Shown one piece after another: positions 19,927 through 27,559 of a DNA stretch of 40,968 nt. Below the pieces are notes generated by a model. The model was not told the origin of the DNA and made no database searches. It worked only from the letters and a program-made list of their open reading frames with translations. Within the stretch, counting starts at the first letter, position 1, and each line of letters opens with the position of its first letter. The DNA is from a virus, in IMG/VR virus record IMGVR_UViG_3300047509_000145, positions 1 through 40,968 of that record; one strand, 5' to 3'. The translations under genes were made by a program, and so were the position numbers.

Positions 19927-22887
19927 GTGCCGCTCGAACTACCACCCAGTGTTCAGCAGGGCATGGACCGTGGCCGCAAAAAGATGCGGAAGGGTGCCGC
20001 GTCTCGCCGGTTGTGTATGCGGTTCGAGAAGGGCGACACCTACCACTACATCGACAGCAAGGGCACCCTCAACGTCCAGAGCACGGTCACGAGTATTCAG
20101 GGTGCCGGTAAGCCGCCACACCGAATCCGCAACCGGTACAACTTCATCCGCCCCATCGTTGAGGCGAAGATCAGTGCGGCTACGCAGCGCATCCCGTCGT
20201 ATGAGATCACGCCTACGACGACGGACCCCACCACCATCGCTGCCGCCTCGCTGTCGGAGCGGGTGGCGTTGTACGGGTACGACCAGTGGCGGCTCCGCAA
20301 CGTCTCGCTGAAAACAGTCAAGCTCGCCATCGCTGGTGGCGGTGACGGATTCGCCCTCCCGTACTTCGACCCGAACGTCGGCCCCTATGAGGACCCACTG
20401 GACGGTGGCCCGCCCGTTGGCCGTGGCGAGATCAAGATCCTCGTCCTGTCCGGTAACGAGGTCTACTGGGAAGCCGGCTCAACGTTCGAGGAATCCCCCT
20501 GGTACGTCGTAGAGCGCGCCCGCCCGATTGATGACGTGATGCTGACCCCGGGCATCATCCCAGGGACAAAGCTCGCACCCGACGCATCCACGAACGACAT
20601 CCCGTCAGACCGGGACGCCACTGACAACCTCGTCATGACGTCCGAGTATTTCGAACGGCCATCACCGAGGTTCACGGACGGCAGGTGCATCGTCATCGCG
20701 AACGGCAAACCAATCGTGGACTACCGCCTGGTTGATCCAACCTGCACGGATTGGTGGGGGCCGTACCCGTTGCAGGACCCGGACGGCACAGTCCTCGACG
20801 AACCCCTTCTCCACCGCTTGTCGTACACGGTGGATGCGGACACCGACCGCGACTTCGGGTTGGTGTGGCAGCTGATCGACTTTCAGCGCACCGCACAGGA
20901 CTGCGTGGCGGGCGACACACTGGTCCAAACGGCAGAGGGCCTGCGTCCGGCCCGCGACCTTGCGGGCCAGGAGATCTCCACCCTTGCGGGCGACGGTGTC
21001 TTCCGGCCCGCAAGGTGGAACTCCTACGGCAAGAAGGAACTCTGGCGCGTCACCTTCGATGACGGCACCACAGTCGAGGCAACTCAGAACCACCGCTGGA
21101 TCGTCAACCGGCGCTACGCAGGCAAGACCGAAGAGGTCACCACTCCTCTCCTCGTCGGCGAGCGCGTTCCTTACCGCTCCCTGAAGGCCCACACGCCCGT
21201 CACGGACACGCGGGACTGGTGGGCCGGTGTTCAGAACGGCTTGATGTGGGGCGACGGCACCGTCGAGCATCACAAGCGTGGCGAGCGCGAGTACGCCTAC
21301 GGCTCCATCCGCCAGTACTCGAGCGATGAAAATCTTGGACTGATCGAGAGATTCTTCCCCGATACCTGCACCGAGCGCCGCGAGTACGAGGGACGGGCGT
21401 GGATAGGCGCTCGGGGCATCGATCCGGCTCTCAAGTCCGTCCCGTCGTTCGATAAGGGCATCGATTACCTGCGCGGCTTCCTTGCCGGCGCCATCGCCTC
21501 GGATGGCACTGTTAGCACCGCCGCCACCGTGAGCATCTGCCAGAGCAACCGGCAGGAACTAGAAGCCGTCGCCACCGTAGCTCGGACCGTGGGCATCATC
21601 CCGGTTGGACTACACCATCAGGCCAAGGGCAACTGGATCTTGACGCTCGCGAAGGAAAGCTTTGTCGATGGGGCCGGCGTTGACGAAAACCTGATCCTCA
21701 AGCCTTCGCACATCAGGAAGCTGTCGAAGGCCACCGCGTATCGAAGGGTGCGTACGAGGCGCGTCGTCAGCGTCGAGCCAACAGGTCGCGTAGAGGAAAC
21801 CTTCTGTTGCGAGGAACCAGTTACACAAAGTTGGGTTATGGGCAGCGGCCTGATTACCGGAAATTGTGTAAATAAATTGTTAGAGTGGAAGAACCGTTGT
21901 TTGAATCCGCAGATGATCGCGGCAATCAACCAGCTGATCGGCACCCTCGATGATGTCCCCGGCGCGGTGCGCCTCTACCGGCCGATTGGTGGTTATCCGC
22001 CGCCGCAGTGGGAGACCCCGCCCCCCGTTCCGAAGGCGTTGTTCGACATTCTTGAGTGGACGATCAACGCCATGGCCCAGGTGGCATCAGATCAGCAGGT
22101 AGACCCGGCCCCGAACCTTGCCGCTAGGACGCTTGAGGCGGGGATTGAGCAGTCACAGAACCGGTGGCAGTCGTTCCTTGGTGACCTTGCCGAGTGGCAC
22201 TCACGGTTGATGCGCCACTGCCTTCTTCTGGTTGCCCGGTACTACACCGAACCGCGCCTGTTGGAGCTCAGGGGCCGTGACGGGTGGGAACTGGTGCAGG
22301 ACTTCCGTGGCGCTCAGCTTGAGGGGCAGACCCAGGTCCGGGTGTTGCCGAATTCGATCACTCCGATCACTAGGGCGGGGATTCAGGACCAGTTGACGTG
22401 GATCAACCAGAACTTCCCCGGGTTCCTGAACCCTGAGGCCGCGATCGCCGCGCTTGAGGCCGGTTCGATTGAGCGGTTGACGCAGTCGTATTGGCTGGAT
22501 GTCGGGAAGGCGAACACGGTCATCCAGAAGATCATGGACGGCAGCGTTCTTCAGATGCCGACCCGTCAGGACACGATGCCGGACGGCTCGACGGTTGAGG
22601 ATGTCTCGACGTACATGCCGGGGCCGGCGGACAACCTGAACGTCTGGAAGAGCGTGTTCGGTGACTTCCTGAAGACCGACAGCTTTGAGCGGTTGGAGCC
22701 GTCGTTGCAGGAGGTCACTAATCAGATTTGGTCGGGCATTCAGTTCCTTGAGACCCAGCGCGCCCAGCAACAGGCCGCACAGCAGAACGCAATGGCCAGC
22801 CAGTTGGGGATGGAGAACGCGGCGAAACCGCAGGCGAAGGGCATGCCCAGCCTGCCCGGTTCGTCCACGGTTCCTGCGGCCCGTTAG
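19927..22887 (+). CDS. Portal protein with an in-frame intein
   Basis: 986 aa, GTG start; 665 aa after removal of a 321-aa intein, a normal size for a podovirus portal. Extein features: NRYNFIRPIVEAKISAATQR near the N-terminus, DFGLVWQLIDFQRTAQD directly before the intein and CVNKLLEWKNRCLNPQ after it, then a long helical C-terminus rich in Gln (RAQQQAAQQNAMA). The portal forms the dodecameric DNA gate at one capsid vertex. The intein sits in the conserved wing/stem motif, where imperfect removal would ruin assembly. Confidence 0.9.
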   Translation: MPLELPPSVQQGMDRGRKKMRKGAASRRLCMRFEKGDTYHYIDSKGTLNVQSTVTSIQGAGKPPHRIRNRYNFIRPIVEAKISAATQRIPSYEITPTTTDPTTIAAASLSERVALYGYDQWRLRNVSLKTVKLAIAGGGDGFALPYFDPNVGPYEDPLDGGPPVGRGEIKILVLSGNEVYWEAGSTFEESPWYVVERARPIDDVMLTPGIIPGTKLAPDASTNDIPSDRDATDNLVMTSEYFERPSPRFTDGRCIVIANGKPIVDYRLVDPTCTDWWGPYPLQDPDGTVLDEPLLHRLSYTVDADTDRDFGLVWQLIDFQRTAQDCVAGDTLVQTAEGLRPARDLAGQEISTLAGDGVFRPARWNSYGKKELWRVTFDDGTTVEATQNHRWIVNRRYAGKTEEVTTPLLVGERVPYRSLKAHTPVTDTRDWWAGVQNGLMWGDGTVEHHKRGEREYAYGSIRQYSSDENLGLIERFFPDTCTERREYEGRAWIGARGIDPALKSVPSFDKGIDYLRGFLAGAIASDGTVSTAATVSICQSNRQELEAVATVARTVGIIPVGLHHQAKGNWILTLAKESFVDGAGVDENLILKPSHIRKLSKATAYRRVRTRRVVSVEPTGRVEETFCCEEPVTQSWVMGSGLITGNCVNKLLEWKNRCLNPQMIAAINQLIGTLDDVPGAVRLYRPIGGYPPPQWETPPPVPKALFDILEWTINAMAQVASDQQVDPAPNLAARTLEAGIEQSQNRWQSFLGDLAEWHSRLMRHCLLLVARYYTEPRLLELRGRDGWELVQDFRGAQLEGQTQVRVLPNSITPITRAGIQDQLTWINQNFPGFLNPEAAIAALEAGSIERLTQSYWLDVGKANTVIQKIMDGSVLQMPTRQDTMPDGSTVEDVSTYMPGPADNLNVWKSVFGDFLKTDSFERLEPSLQEVTNQIWSGIQFLETQRAQQQAAQQNAMASQLGMENAAKPQAKGMPSLPGSSTVPAAR
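20902..21864 (+). mobile_element. Intein with LAGLIDADG endonuclease in the portal gene
   Basis: Codons 326-646. Block A CVAGDTLVQTAEGLRPARDL; block B TVEATQNHRW; endonuclease motifs NGLMWGDGTV and RGFLAGAIASDGTV (two LAGLIDADG helices); block F EETFCCEEP; end SGLITGN followed by extein Cys. The usual penultimate His is Gly here (TGN). The downstream junction is AT-rich against a GC-rich background (21861-21890). Confidence 0.85.
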
Positions 22888-22996
22888 CAGCACAAGCTTG
22901 TAGTACCGCGAACATCCAGGTGCGAAAGCACCGTAAGGACTCGCGCCACTCGCGGCACCCCCACCTGGGGACCGCCAATAGGAAGGAGCCTCTCGC
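22888..22996 (+). promoter_or_regulatory. Structured leader before the scaffold gene
   Basis: 109 nt without a gene. GGTGC-GAAA-GCACC (22919-22932) is a perfect GNRA-loop hairpin; CCAGGTG (22916-22922) can instead pair with CACCTGG (22962-22968), so two exclusive folds exist. CGCG/CGCG (22942-22945 with 22951-22954) is a further small stem. GGAAGGAG (22981-22988) is the ribosome site for 22997. Confidence 0.45.
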
Positions 22997-23689
22997 ATGA
23001 GCGACGAGGAAACCACGACTGTCGAAGAGACAGCCGCCGATACCTCCACCCAGGAGACCGGCACCCAGCAGGAACAGCAGAACCAGCAGGAGACGGACTG
23101 GCAGAAGCGATATGACGACCTGCACCCCGCCTTCACACGGGCGAGCCAGGAAGCCGCGCAGCTCCGCCAGTGGCAGGAGCAGGTCCGCAACGACCCGGTC
23201 GCGCAGCGCCAGTTCCTTCAGGAGCTTGGCTATGACGTTCAGGACCCCGAGCCGGACCCGTCCCTAAACGACGACCCGGTCGCGTCCCTACAGGCGCGCC
23301 TCGATGCCATGGAGGCAGCCCAGCAAACAGCCGCCCAACAGCAGGCTGAGCAGCAGCAGATGGCTGAGGCAATGCAGGCCGGTGAGGCCCACATCGCCAA
23401 GGAGTTCGAAGCCATCGCACGTACCGATCTCGAAGACGCAGAGCAGGCGTGGATCATCAGCCGCGCACTGTCCCTGCCGCCTGACGGGAACGGCATGCCT
23501 GACGTCAAGACGGCGTACGGCGAGTTCACCGCTCTTGAGGAGCGGATCGCTAAGCGCCGCCCCGTCAGGCCAAACCCGACACACCGCGTCTCACCGAACG
23601 GTGCGGCCGGGGAATCAGTGCCCGACAAGGCCACGCATGACGGCCGTGTTGAGCACATGCTCTCGCAGCTTCAGGACGCCGCCGGCTAA
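22997..23689 (+). CDS. Scaffolding protein
   Basis: 230 aa, strong ribosome site. Acidic, Gln/Glu-rich N-terminus (TQETGTQQEQQNQQETDWQK), long helix with AMEAAQQTAAQQQAEQQQMA, basic C-terminus (KRRPVRPNPTHRV) as in scaffold proteins that bind the coat protein. Directly upstream of the capsid gene, as usual. Confidence 0.8.
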   Translation: MSDEETTTVEETAADTSTQETGTQQEQQNQQETDWQKRYDDLHPAFTRASQEAAQLRQWQEQVRNDPVAQRQFLQELGYDVQDPEPDPSLNDDPVASLQARLDAMEAAQQTAAQQQAEQQQMAEAMQAGEAHIAKEFEAIARTDLEDAEQAWIISRALSLPPDGNGMPDVKTAYGEFTALEERIAKRRPVRPNPTHRVSPNGAAGESVPDKATHDGRVEHMLSQLQDAAG

Positions 23690-23698
23690 CACCGGTCG

Positions 23699-23713
23699 GC
23701 CAGCTTTGCTGGC
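23699..23713 (+). promoter_or_regulatory. Hairpin upstream of the capsid gene
   Basis: GCCAGC-TTT-GCTGGC, perfect 6-bp stem with 3-nt loop, in the 65-nt gap between scaffold and capsid genes. No U-tract follows, so it is more likely an mRNA processing/stability element or weak attenuator than a terminator. Confidence 0.35.
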
Positions 23714-23754
23714 TGGTTGTCTGAGGGCTGCTTCACCACAAGCAAGGGGAAGTG

Positions 23755-25011
23755 ATGGCTCAGACAGCCACGACGCTCCTGAACGTGCTCAAGGAAGCCT
23801 GGACAGACGACCAGCTCCAGAAGCAGTTCGAGGACGGCAACGGTCCGCTCGCACGGATCGAGAAGGTCAAGTCAACGATGATCGGCAAGCAGGCACAGGT
23901 GCCGATCCACAAGTCCCGCAACCTCGGCGGCTACACCAGCGTCGGGGCCGGTGGCGGCTCACTCAACACCGCAGGCAGCCAGGGTGTCGATCAGGCGTCC
24001 TACACCCTCGTCTACCACTGGCTCTCCATCGCTCTCGATACGAGCGCGCTCGTCCAGGCGTCCGGGAACAACGCGCAGGCAGTCGTCTCCGCGAAGGATC
24101 TCGAGATCGAGGGTGGCATCGAGAACGTCCGCCACCAGGCAGTCCGCCAGTTGATGACGAACGGTGACGGCATCGTCGCCCTCTGCGGCACCACGTCGTC
24201 AAGCACGACCGTTGCCCTGGGTGCAAGCCCGCACGGCACACGGTACGGGTATGACGCTCTCATCAGGGGGTGGCTGGGTGTCGGGTCGGTGATCGATATC
24301 GGGACGACGGCGGATACCGATGTCGTTGTGACCGGTGCGACCGTCTCCGCCATTTCGGCGGTTGCGGCCACACCAACAATCACGATCGGCTCGTCGGTCA
24401 GCACGACGGCGGACACCCACGCGGTGTACATCGCGAACCCGAACTCGGCAACGGCAGCGAACGCGGAGACGAACGGGCTGCGGAACATCGTCAACACGTC
24501 CGGTGCGCTCGGGGGAATCAACCCCTCGACGGCCGGCGAGGAGTTCTGGGCCGCAGCGGCCAGGGACACCACAACAACGGTGTTCAGCCTGGACCTCGCG
24601 CTCTCGCTTCAGCGGAGCGTGATGCAGGCGTCAGGGAAGCCGCAGACCGACGTCTGGACCGGACTCAAGCAGCAGGCCAACTTCTACAGCCTGCTACAGA
24701 ACCAGGTCCGGTTCAGCTCGGACACGGAAGCAACAGCCGGGTCGGTTTCGACGGTGAAGTGGAACGGCATGACCGTTGACGCTTTCCCCGACGTCCTCGA
24801 TTCCGACTGGGCGTGTCTCACCCTGTCCGACCTCTGCCGCATTAGCGGCAGTCTGTCCGGCCCGACGTGGGCGACCAACCTGAGCAATTCGGGTGGGCCT
24901 CTCCAGTGGGCTGCGGACACGACGTCGTTCAAGGACGCCGTGGTCTTTCCGATTCAGGTCGGCGCGAAGCGCAGAAATACCCACTCGATGGCCAGCGGGC
25001 TAACTGCGTAG
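23755..25011 (+). CDS. Major capsid protein
   Basis: 418 aa from ATG 23755 (GTG 23752 also in frame), after AAGGGGA. HK97/P22-like coat: N-terminal helix (TTLLNVLKEAWTDDQLQKQF), EKVKSTMIGKQAQVPIHKSR and GGYTSVGAGGGSLNTAGSQG of the E-loop/strand region, P-domain text IENVRHQAVRQLMTNGDGIV, and a C-terminal strand KDAVVFPIQVGAKRR. Location after the scaffold agrees. A minus-strand HNH gene starts its 3' end on the very next base. Confidence 0.9.
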   Translation: MAQTATTLLNVLKEAWTDDQLQKQFEDGNGPLARIEKVKSTMIGKQAQVPIHKSRNLGGYTSVGAGGGSLNTAGSQGVDQASYTLVYHWLSIALDTSALVQASGNNAQAVVSAKDLEIEGGIENVRHQAVRQLMTNGDGIVALCGTTSSSTTVALGASPHGTRYGYDALIRGWLGVGSVIDIGTTADTDVVVTGATVSAISAVAATPTITIGSSVSTTADTHAVYIANPNSATAANAETNGLRNIVNTSGALGGINPSTAGEEFWAAAARDTTTTVFSLDLALSLQRSVMQASGKPQTDVWTGLKQQANFYSLLQNQVRFSSDTEATAGSVSTVKWNGMTVDAFPDVLDSDWACLTLSDLCRISGSLSGPTWATNLSNSGGPLQWAADTTSFKDAVVFPIQVGAKRRNTHSMASGLTA

Positions 25012-25641
25012 TCAGGCCGCGAAGTGGATCTGGCCTTCGAGCCGGGTTGCTTTCTTTCGGTTACAGGACCGGCATGCGAGCTGCACGTTGGCTCGCGTGT
25101 CCGGTCCGCCGAGAGCGATGGGAACGATGTGGTCGATCTCGAATCCGTAGGGCTTGTATTCGAGGGCGATGCCGCAGTAGGTGCAGGCGCCGTTGTCGCG
25201 CTGGTAGATCTCGGTGCGGGTGTAGCCGTCTGACTCTGCGTTGGCGAGTCGGGCGCGGCGCTTGTGGACGTGGTCCGCGCGTTTGGTGGGGTTGTTCTTC
25301 TCCCACTTGCGCTTGTACTCACGGGCCTTCTCCGGGTTGGCGAGTGCCCAGCGACGTGAGATAGCGATCCACTTTGCCGGGTCGTTCTGGTAGTCCTGCC
25401 GTTTGGCATCACGCTTTGCCTCACGAATGGAAGGGTCGGCAGCAACGCGCCGAGCCTCTCGTTTGCGACTGGCCTTGCGGGATTCCTGTAGGTTCGCGTG
25501 ATAGCGGGCTTTGACGTACGCGCAGTGGCAAGCCTTGCACTCGCTTCGTAGTCCAGTCTTGCTATTCGCGTTCTTCCCGTACTCGGTGAGCGGCTTGCGC
25601 TCGCCGCATTTCGTACAGGTCTTAGTATCTGGCTCGCTCAT
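25012..25641 (-). CDS. HNH endonuclease with N-terminal zinc knuckle
   Basis: 209 aa on the minus strand between capsid and decoration genes. N-terminal zinc unit TCTKCGERKP with SECKACHCAY, basic middle (SRKASRKREARRVA), C-terminal HNH core CTYCGIALEYKPYGFEIDHI, VPIALGG, LACRSCNRKKATR. A free-standing homing-type nuclease. Its start is preceded by a structured leader almost identical in part to that at 27352-27419 on the plus strand; the frame is open through the leader, so an N-terminal extension is possible. Confidence 0.85.
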   Translation of the reverse strand: MSEPDTKTCTKCGERKPLTEYGKNANSKTGLRSECKACHCAYVKARYHANLQESRKASRKREARRVAADPSIREAKRDAKRQDYQNDPAKWIAISRRWALANPEKAREYKRKWEKNNPTKRADHVHKRRARLANAESDGYTRTEIYQRDNGACTYCGIALEYKPYGFEIDHIVPIALGGPDTRANVQLACRSCNRKKATRLEGQIHFAA

Positions 25642-25715
25642 GGGGGTCGCTCCCTGTGGGCCGGCCCCTGGCACTCGCAAGGTGCGCGGGGGCGTTTTGT
25701 AGCTAGCGAAGTCTA
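25642..25715 (-). promoter_or_regulatory. HNH leader, copy A (minus strand)
   Basis: Read on the minus strand: TAGACT (25715-25710) as possible -10, then TACAAAACGCCCCCGCG, a CGCA-CCT-TGCG stem, AGGGGC and the block GGCCCACAGGGAGCGACCCC directly before ATG 25641. The first C-run can pair with the G-run; the G-run can also pair with the last C-run beside the start codon. Compare copy B at 27352-27419. Confidence 0.6.
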
Positions 25716-25744
25716 CTCCTGTAGGCGTCGTTCTTCCACCGTGG

Positions 25745-25762
25745 CCCACCCAGATTGGTGGG
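25745..25762 (+). promoter_or_regulatory. Hairpin before the decoration gene
   Basis: CCCACC-CAGATT-GGTGGG, 6-bp perfect stem, 36 nt upstream of ATG 25798. Purpose unknown; may stabilise the mRNA 5' end downstream of the HNH insertion. Confidence 0.3.
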
Positions 25763-25797
25763 ACTCCAAGTTCGAGGTTCCCTAAGGGGGAAACATC

Positions 25798-26169
25798 ATG
25801 GCCGCAGCAGTTATCACTGTCACCCGACCCAGCGATGTGCGCGGGTGCGTGATCGGCAACAAGAGGATGTCGTTCCGTGACATCACCGCCAACACTGGTG
25901 ACTATGCGGCGGGTGGGTTCACGCTCACGGCTGCGCAGCTCGTCAGCAGCGCGAAGCACATCGACTTCGTTTCGGTGGGGTCGATGGCGACCGATGGCAC
26001 GTCAGGTGCGACGTGCGAAGTGGTCGGCATCAACTACCTCTCATCGGGTACGTCGGTGCAGTTTCAGGTCTACCAGACCGGCACGTCAGCGGACGCCCCG
26101 ATGAACGAGAAGGGCGCCGAAGCCTACGCGGCAAACTTCACTTTCCGCGTGATGATCATCCACACCTAG
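25798..26169 (+). CDS. Capsid decoration-like protein, 123 aa
   Basis: ATG 8 nt after AAGGGGG (25784-25790). Small beta-rich protein (IGNKRMSFRDITANTGDYAA, TSVQFQVYQTGTSADA, FTFRVMIIHT) directly downstream of the capsid gene, the usual place for head-decoration proteins. No exact family recognised. Confidence 0.65.
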   Translation: MAAAVITVTRPSDVRGCVIGNKRMSFRDITANTGDYAAGGFTLTAAQLVSSAKHIDFVSVGSMATDGTSGATCEVVGINYLSSGTSVQFQVYQTGTSADAPMNEKGAEAYAANFTFRVMIIHT

Positions 26170-26697
26170 ATGAGCGCGCTCTGGACACCGAGAGGCACCA
26201 AGCAGGAGCATCTCGATAACACGGCCCAGTTCGCTCAGGCGGTCAGGAACGCTACGCATGAGGACCACATCTGTAGGCGGTGGAACCGAGAGCTTGAGCG
26301 CCTCGACCCGCTTCTGAGGATGGTGAAGGCTGACCACTATGTGATTGGTACCCCGCTGGTTGGGGGTGCCTATCACCTGCTGCGCGCAAACCAGGGTGCT
26401 CCGTTGTCGGTGACGCCGATCGTTGACAAGGATGGGGTGCCGTTGCCTGAACCACCCGGGCGGCTCCTTGAGCAGTTGACGTTGATGGATCTTCAGAACG
26501 AGAGCGTTGGGCGGATGCGGGAGCGGATCGCGGAGGAGGAGCGCCGCCGTGAGGAGCGGCGTAAGGAACTGGTTCGTGAGCAGAGGCAGGACACGATTCT
26601 TGAGCATTGGAAGGCCGTGTCGGAGACGAGTGTGTCGATGAACGATTCGACGCCTTGGTCGCAGAACGTCGCCGGTCGCCGGAAGGTGAAGGGCTGA
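26170..26697 (+). CDS. Hypothetical structural-region protein, 175 aa
   Basis: ATG directly after the previous stop. Helical N-terminus (HLDNTAQFAQAVRNATHEDH), middle with GTPLVGGAYHLLRANQG, then a strongly charged helix RERIAEEERRREERRKELVR. Could be a head completion or scaffold-associated protein; not recognised. Confidence 0.6.
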   Translation: MSALWTPRGTKQEHLDNTAQFAQAVRNATHEDHICRRWNRELERLDPLLRMVKADHYVIGTPLVGGAYHLLRANQGAPLSVTPIVDKDGVPLPEPPGRLLEQLTLMDLQNESVGRMRERIAEEERRREERRKELVREQRQDTILEHWKAVSETSVSMNDSTPWSQNVAGRRKVKG

Positions 26698-26700
26698 ACC

Positions 26701-27321
26701 TTGGCTCTCACCTTCGACGTGATGCTCACCATGCTCTACGCGAGAGGATTCGATTTCCTCAACGACGGGGGCGCTGGGGCTACGCGGGCGGCCCGGTTTG
26801 TGAATGATGCGATGCACCAGATCGACGACATGGAGCCTTGGCAATACCTCCAGGCTTCCACGACGGGGACGAGCCCGTTGACGATCAGCGATCTGGGTCG
26901 TATCGAGAGCGTGACTGACGTGGCGAACTTGAACGACTTGGCGTACATGCCCCGGCAGAACGTCACGACGCTGTATGCGGATCTGACGTTGACGTCGTCG
27001 GTGCCGACGTACTACTACGTCACGGGCGGCACCGTCGTCAACACGTTCCCGGTGTCGGGGGTGACGCTCACGGCGCGCTATTTCAAAGTCGCTGCGGATC
27101 TCACTGGTACGCAGGCCCCTTCGATGCCTGACCGGTTCCGGATGGCGATCGTTCACTATGCGGCGCAGTTGGCTTTTGCTGAGTCGAATATTCCGGATGA
27201 GGCTCAGTTGGCTGGGGCTGCTGGTGATGCGGTGGTGGAGCGGATGCGCGAGTGGAATCTGTTGTCCCAGGGGTCCGGGGGGCAGCAGCTCGTTACTTGG
27301 GGAACCAGCCAGGATTGGTGA
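26701..27321 (+). CDS. Head-tail adaptor (connector) protein, 206 aa
   Basis: TTG start 3 nt after the previous stop. MALTFDVMLTMLYARGFDFL, RFVNDAMHQIDDMEPWQYLQ, and the C-terminal helix FRMAIVHYAAQLAFAESNIP match the helical adaptor proteins that dock under the portal in podoviruses (P22 gp4-like/adaptor role). Its place before the nozzle gene agrees. Confidence 0.65.
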   Translation: MALTFDVMLTMLYARGFDFLNDGGAGATRAARFVNDAMHQIDDMEPWQYLQASTTGTSPLTISDLGRIESVTDVANLNDLAYMPRQNVTTLYADLTLTSSVPTYYYVTGGTVVNTFPVSGVTLTARYFKVAADLTGTQAPSMPDRFRMAIVHYAAQLAFAESNIPDEAQLAGAAGDAVVERMREWNLLSQGSGGQQLVTWGTSQDW

Positions 27322-27351
27322 TAATGAGCGTCCTCGCCGGGTGCGATAATC

Positions 27352-27419
27352 GGAGGACTTACAAAGCGCCCCCGCGACGAGTGAACGTCCGGGGGCATGG
27401 CCCACAGGGAGCGACCCCC
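27352..27419 (+). promoter_or_regulatory. Structured leader, copy B (plus strand)
   Basis: After a TGCGATAAT extended -10-like box (27342-27350): TACAAAGCGCCCCCGCG (27360-27376), loop, CGGGGGC (27390-27396), then GGCCCACAGGGAGCGACCCC up to ATG 27420. GCCCCCG pairs with CGGGGGC; alternatively the same GGGGG pairs with CCCCC at 27415-27419, next to the start codon. The last 29 nt, through the first codons, are identical to copy A. Confidence 0.65.
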
Positions 27420-27527
27420 ATGAGCGACCGGGAATCTACCGTGCCGTACGGCTATTGCCATTGCGGCTGCGGACGCAAGACGGCCCTCTCAACACAGACC
27501 CTTCCTGCCGCGATTACGTCTACATGA
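27420..27527 (+). pseudogene. Zinc-knuckle fragment of an HNH-type gene, frameshifted
   Basis: 35 aa: MSDRESTVPYGYCHCGCGRK then TALSTQT and a short unrelated end. CHCGCG is the zinc motif of phage HNH-type proteins. In another frame the text continues DPSCRDYVYMIRGGKAWREI and stops at 27557-27559, right before the next ATG, so the gene was likely about 46 aa or is a 3'-truncated HNH remnant. The frame is also open from ATG 27324 through the leader. Confidence 0.5.
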
Positions 27528-27559
27528 TTCGAGGCGGCAAGGCTTGGCGAGAGATCTAG

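Noticed and set aside
23699-23713. Terminator between scaffold and capsid genes
   Set aside because: The stem is only 6 bp and no U-run follows; a terminator here would stop the most needed transcript.
27390-27419. HDV-like ribozyme in the HNH leader
   Set aside because: The GGGGGCATGG segment recalls HDV-type ribozymes, but the nested double pseudoknot and the catalytic C context cannot be laid out, and copy A does not keep the ATGG.
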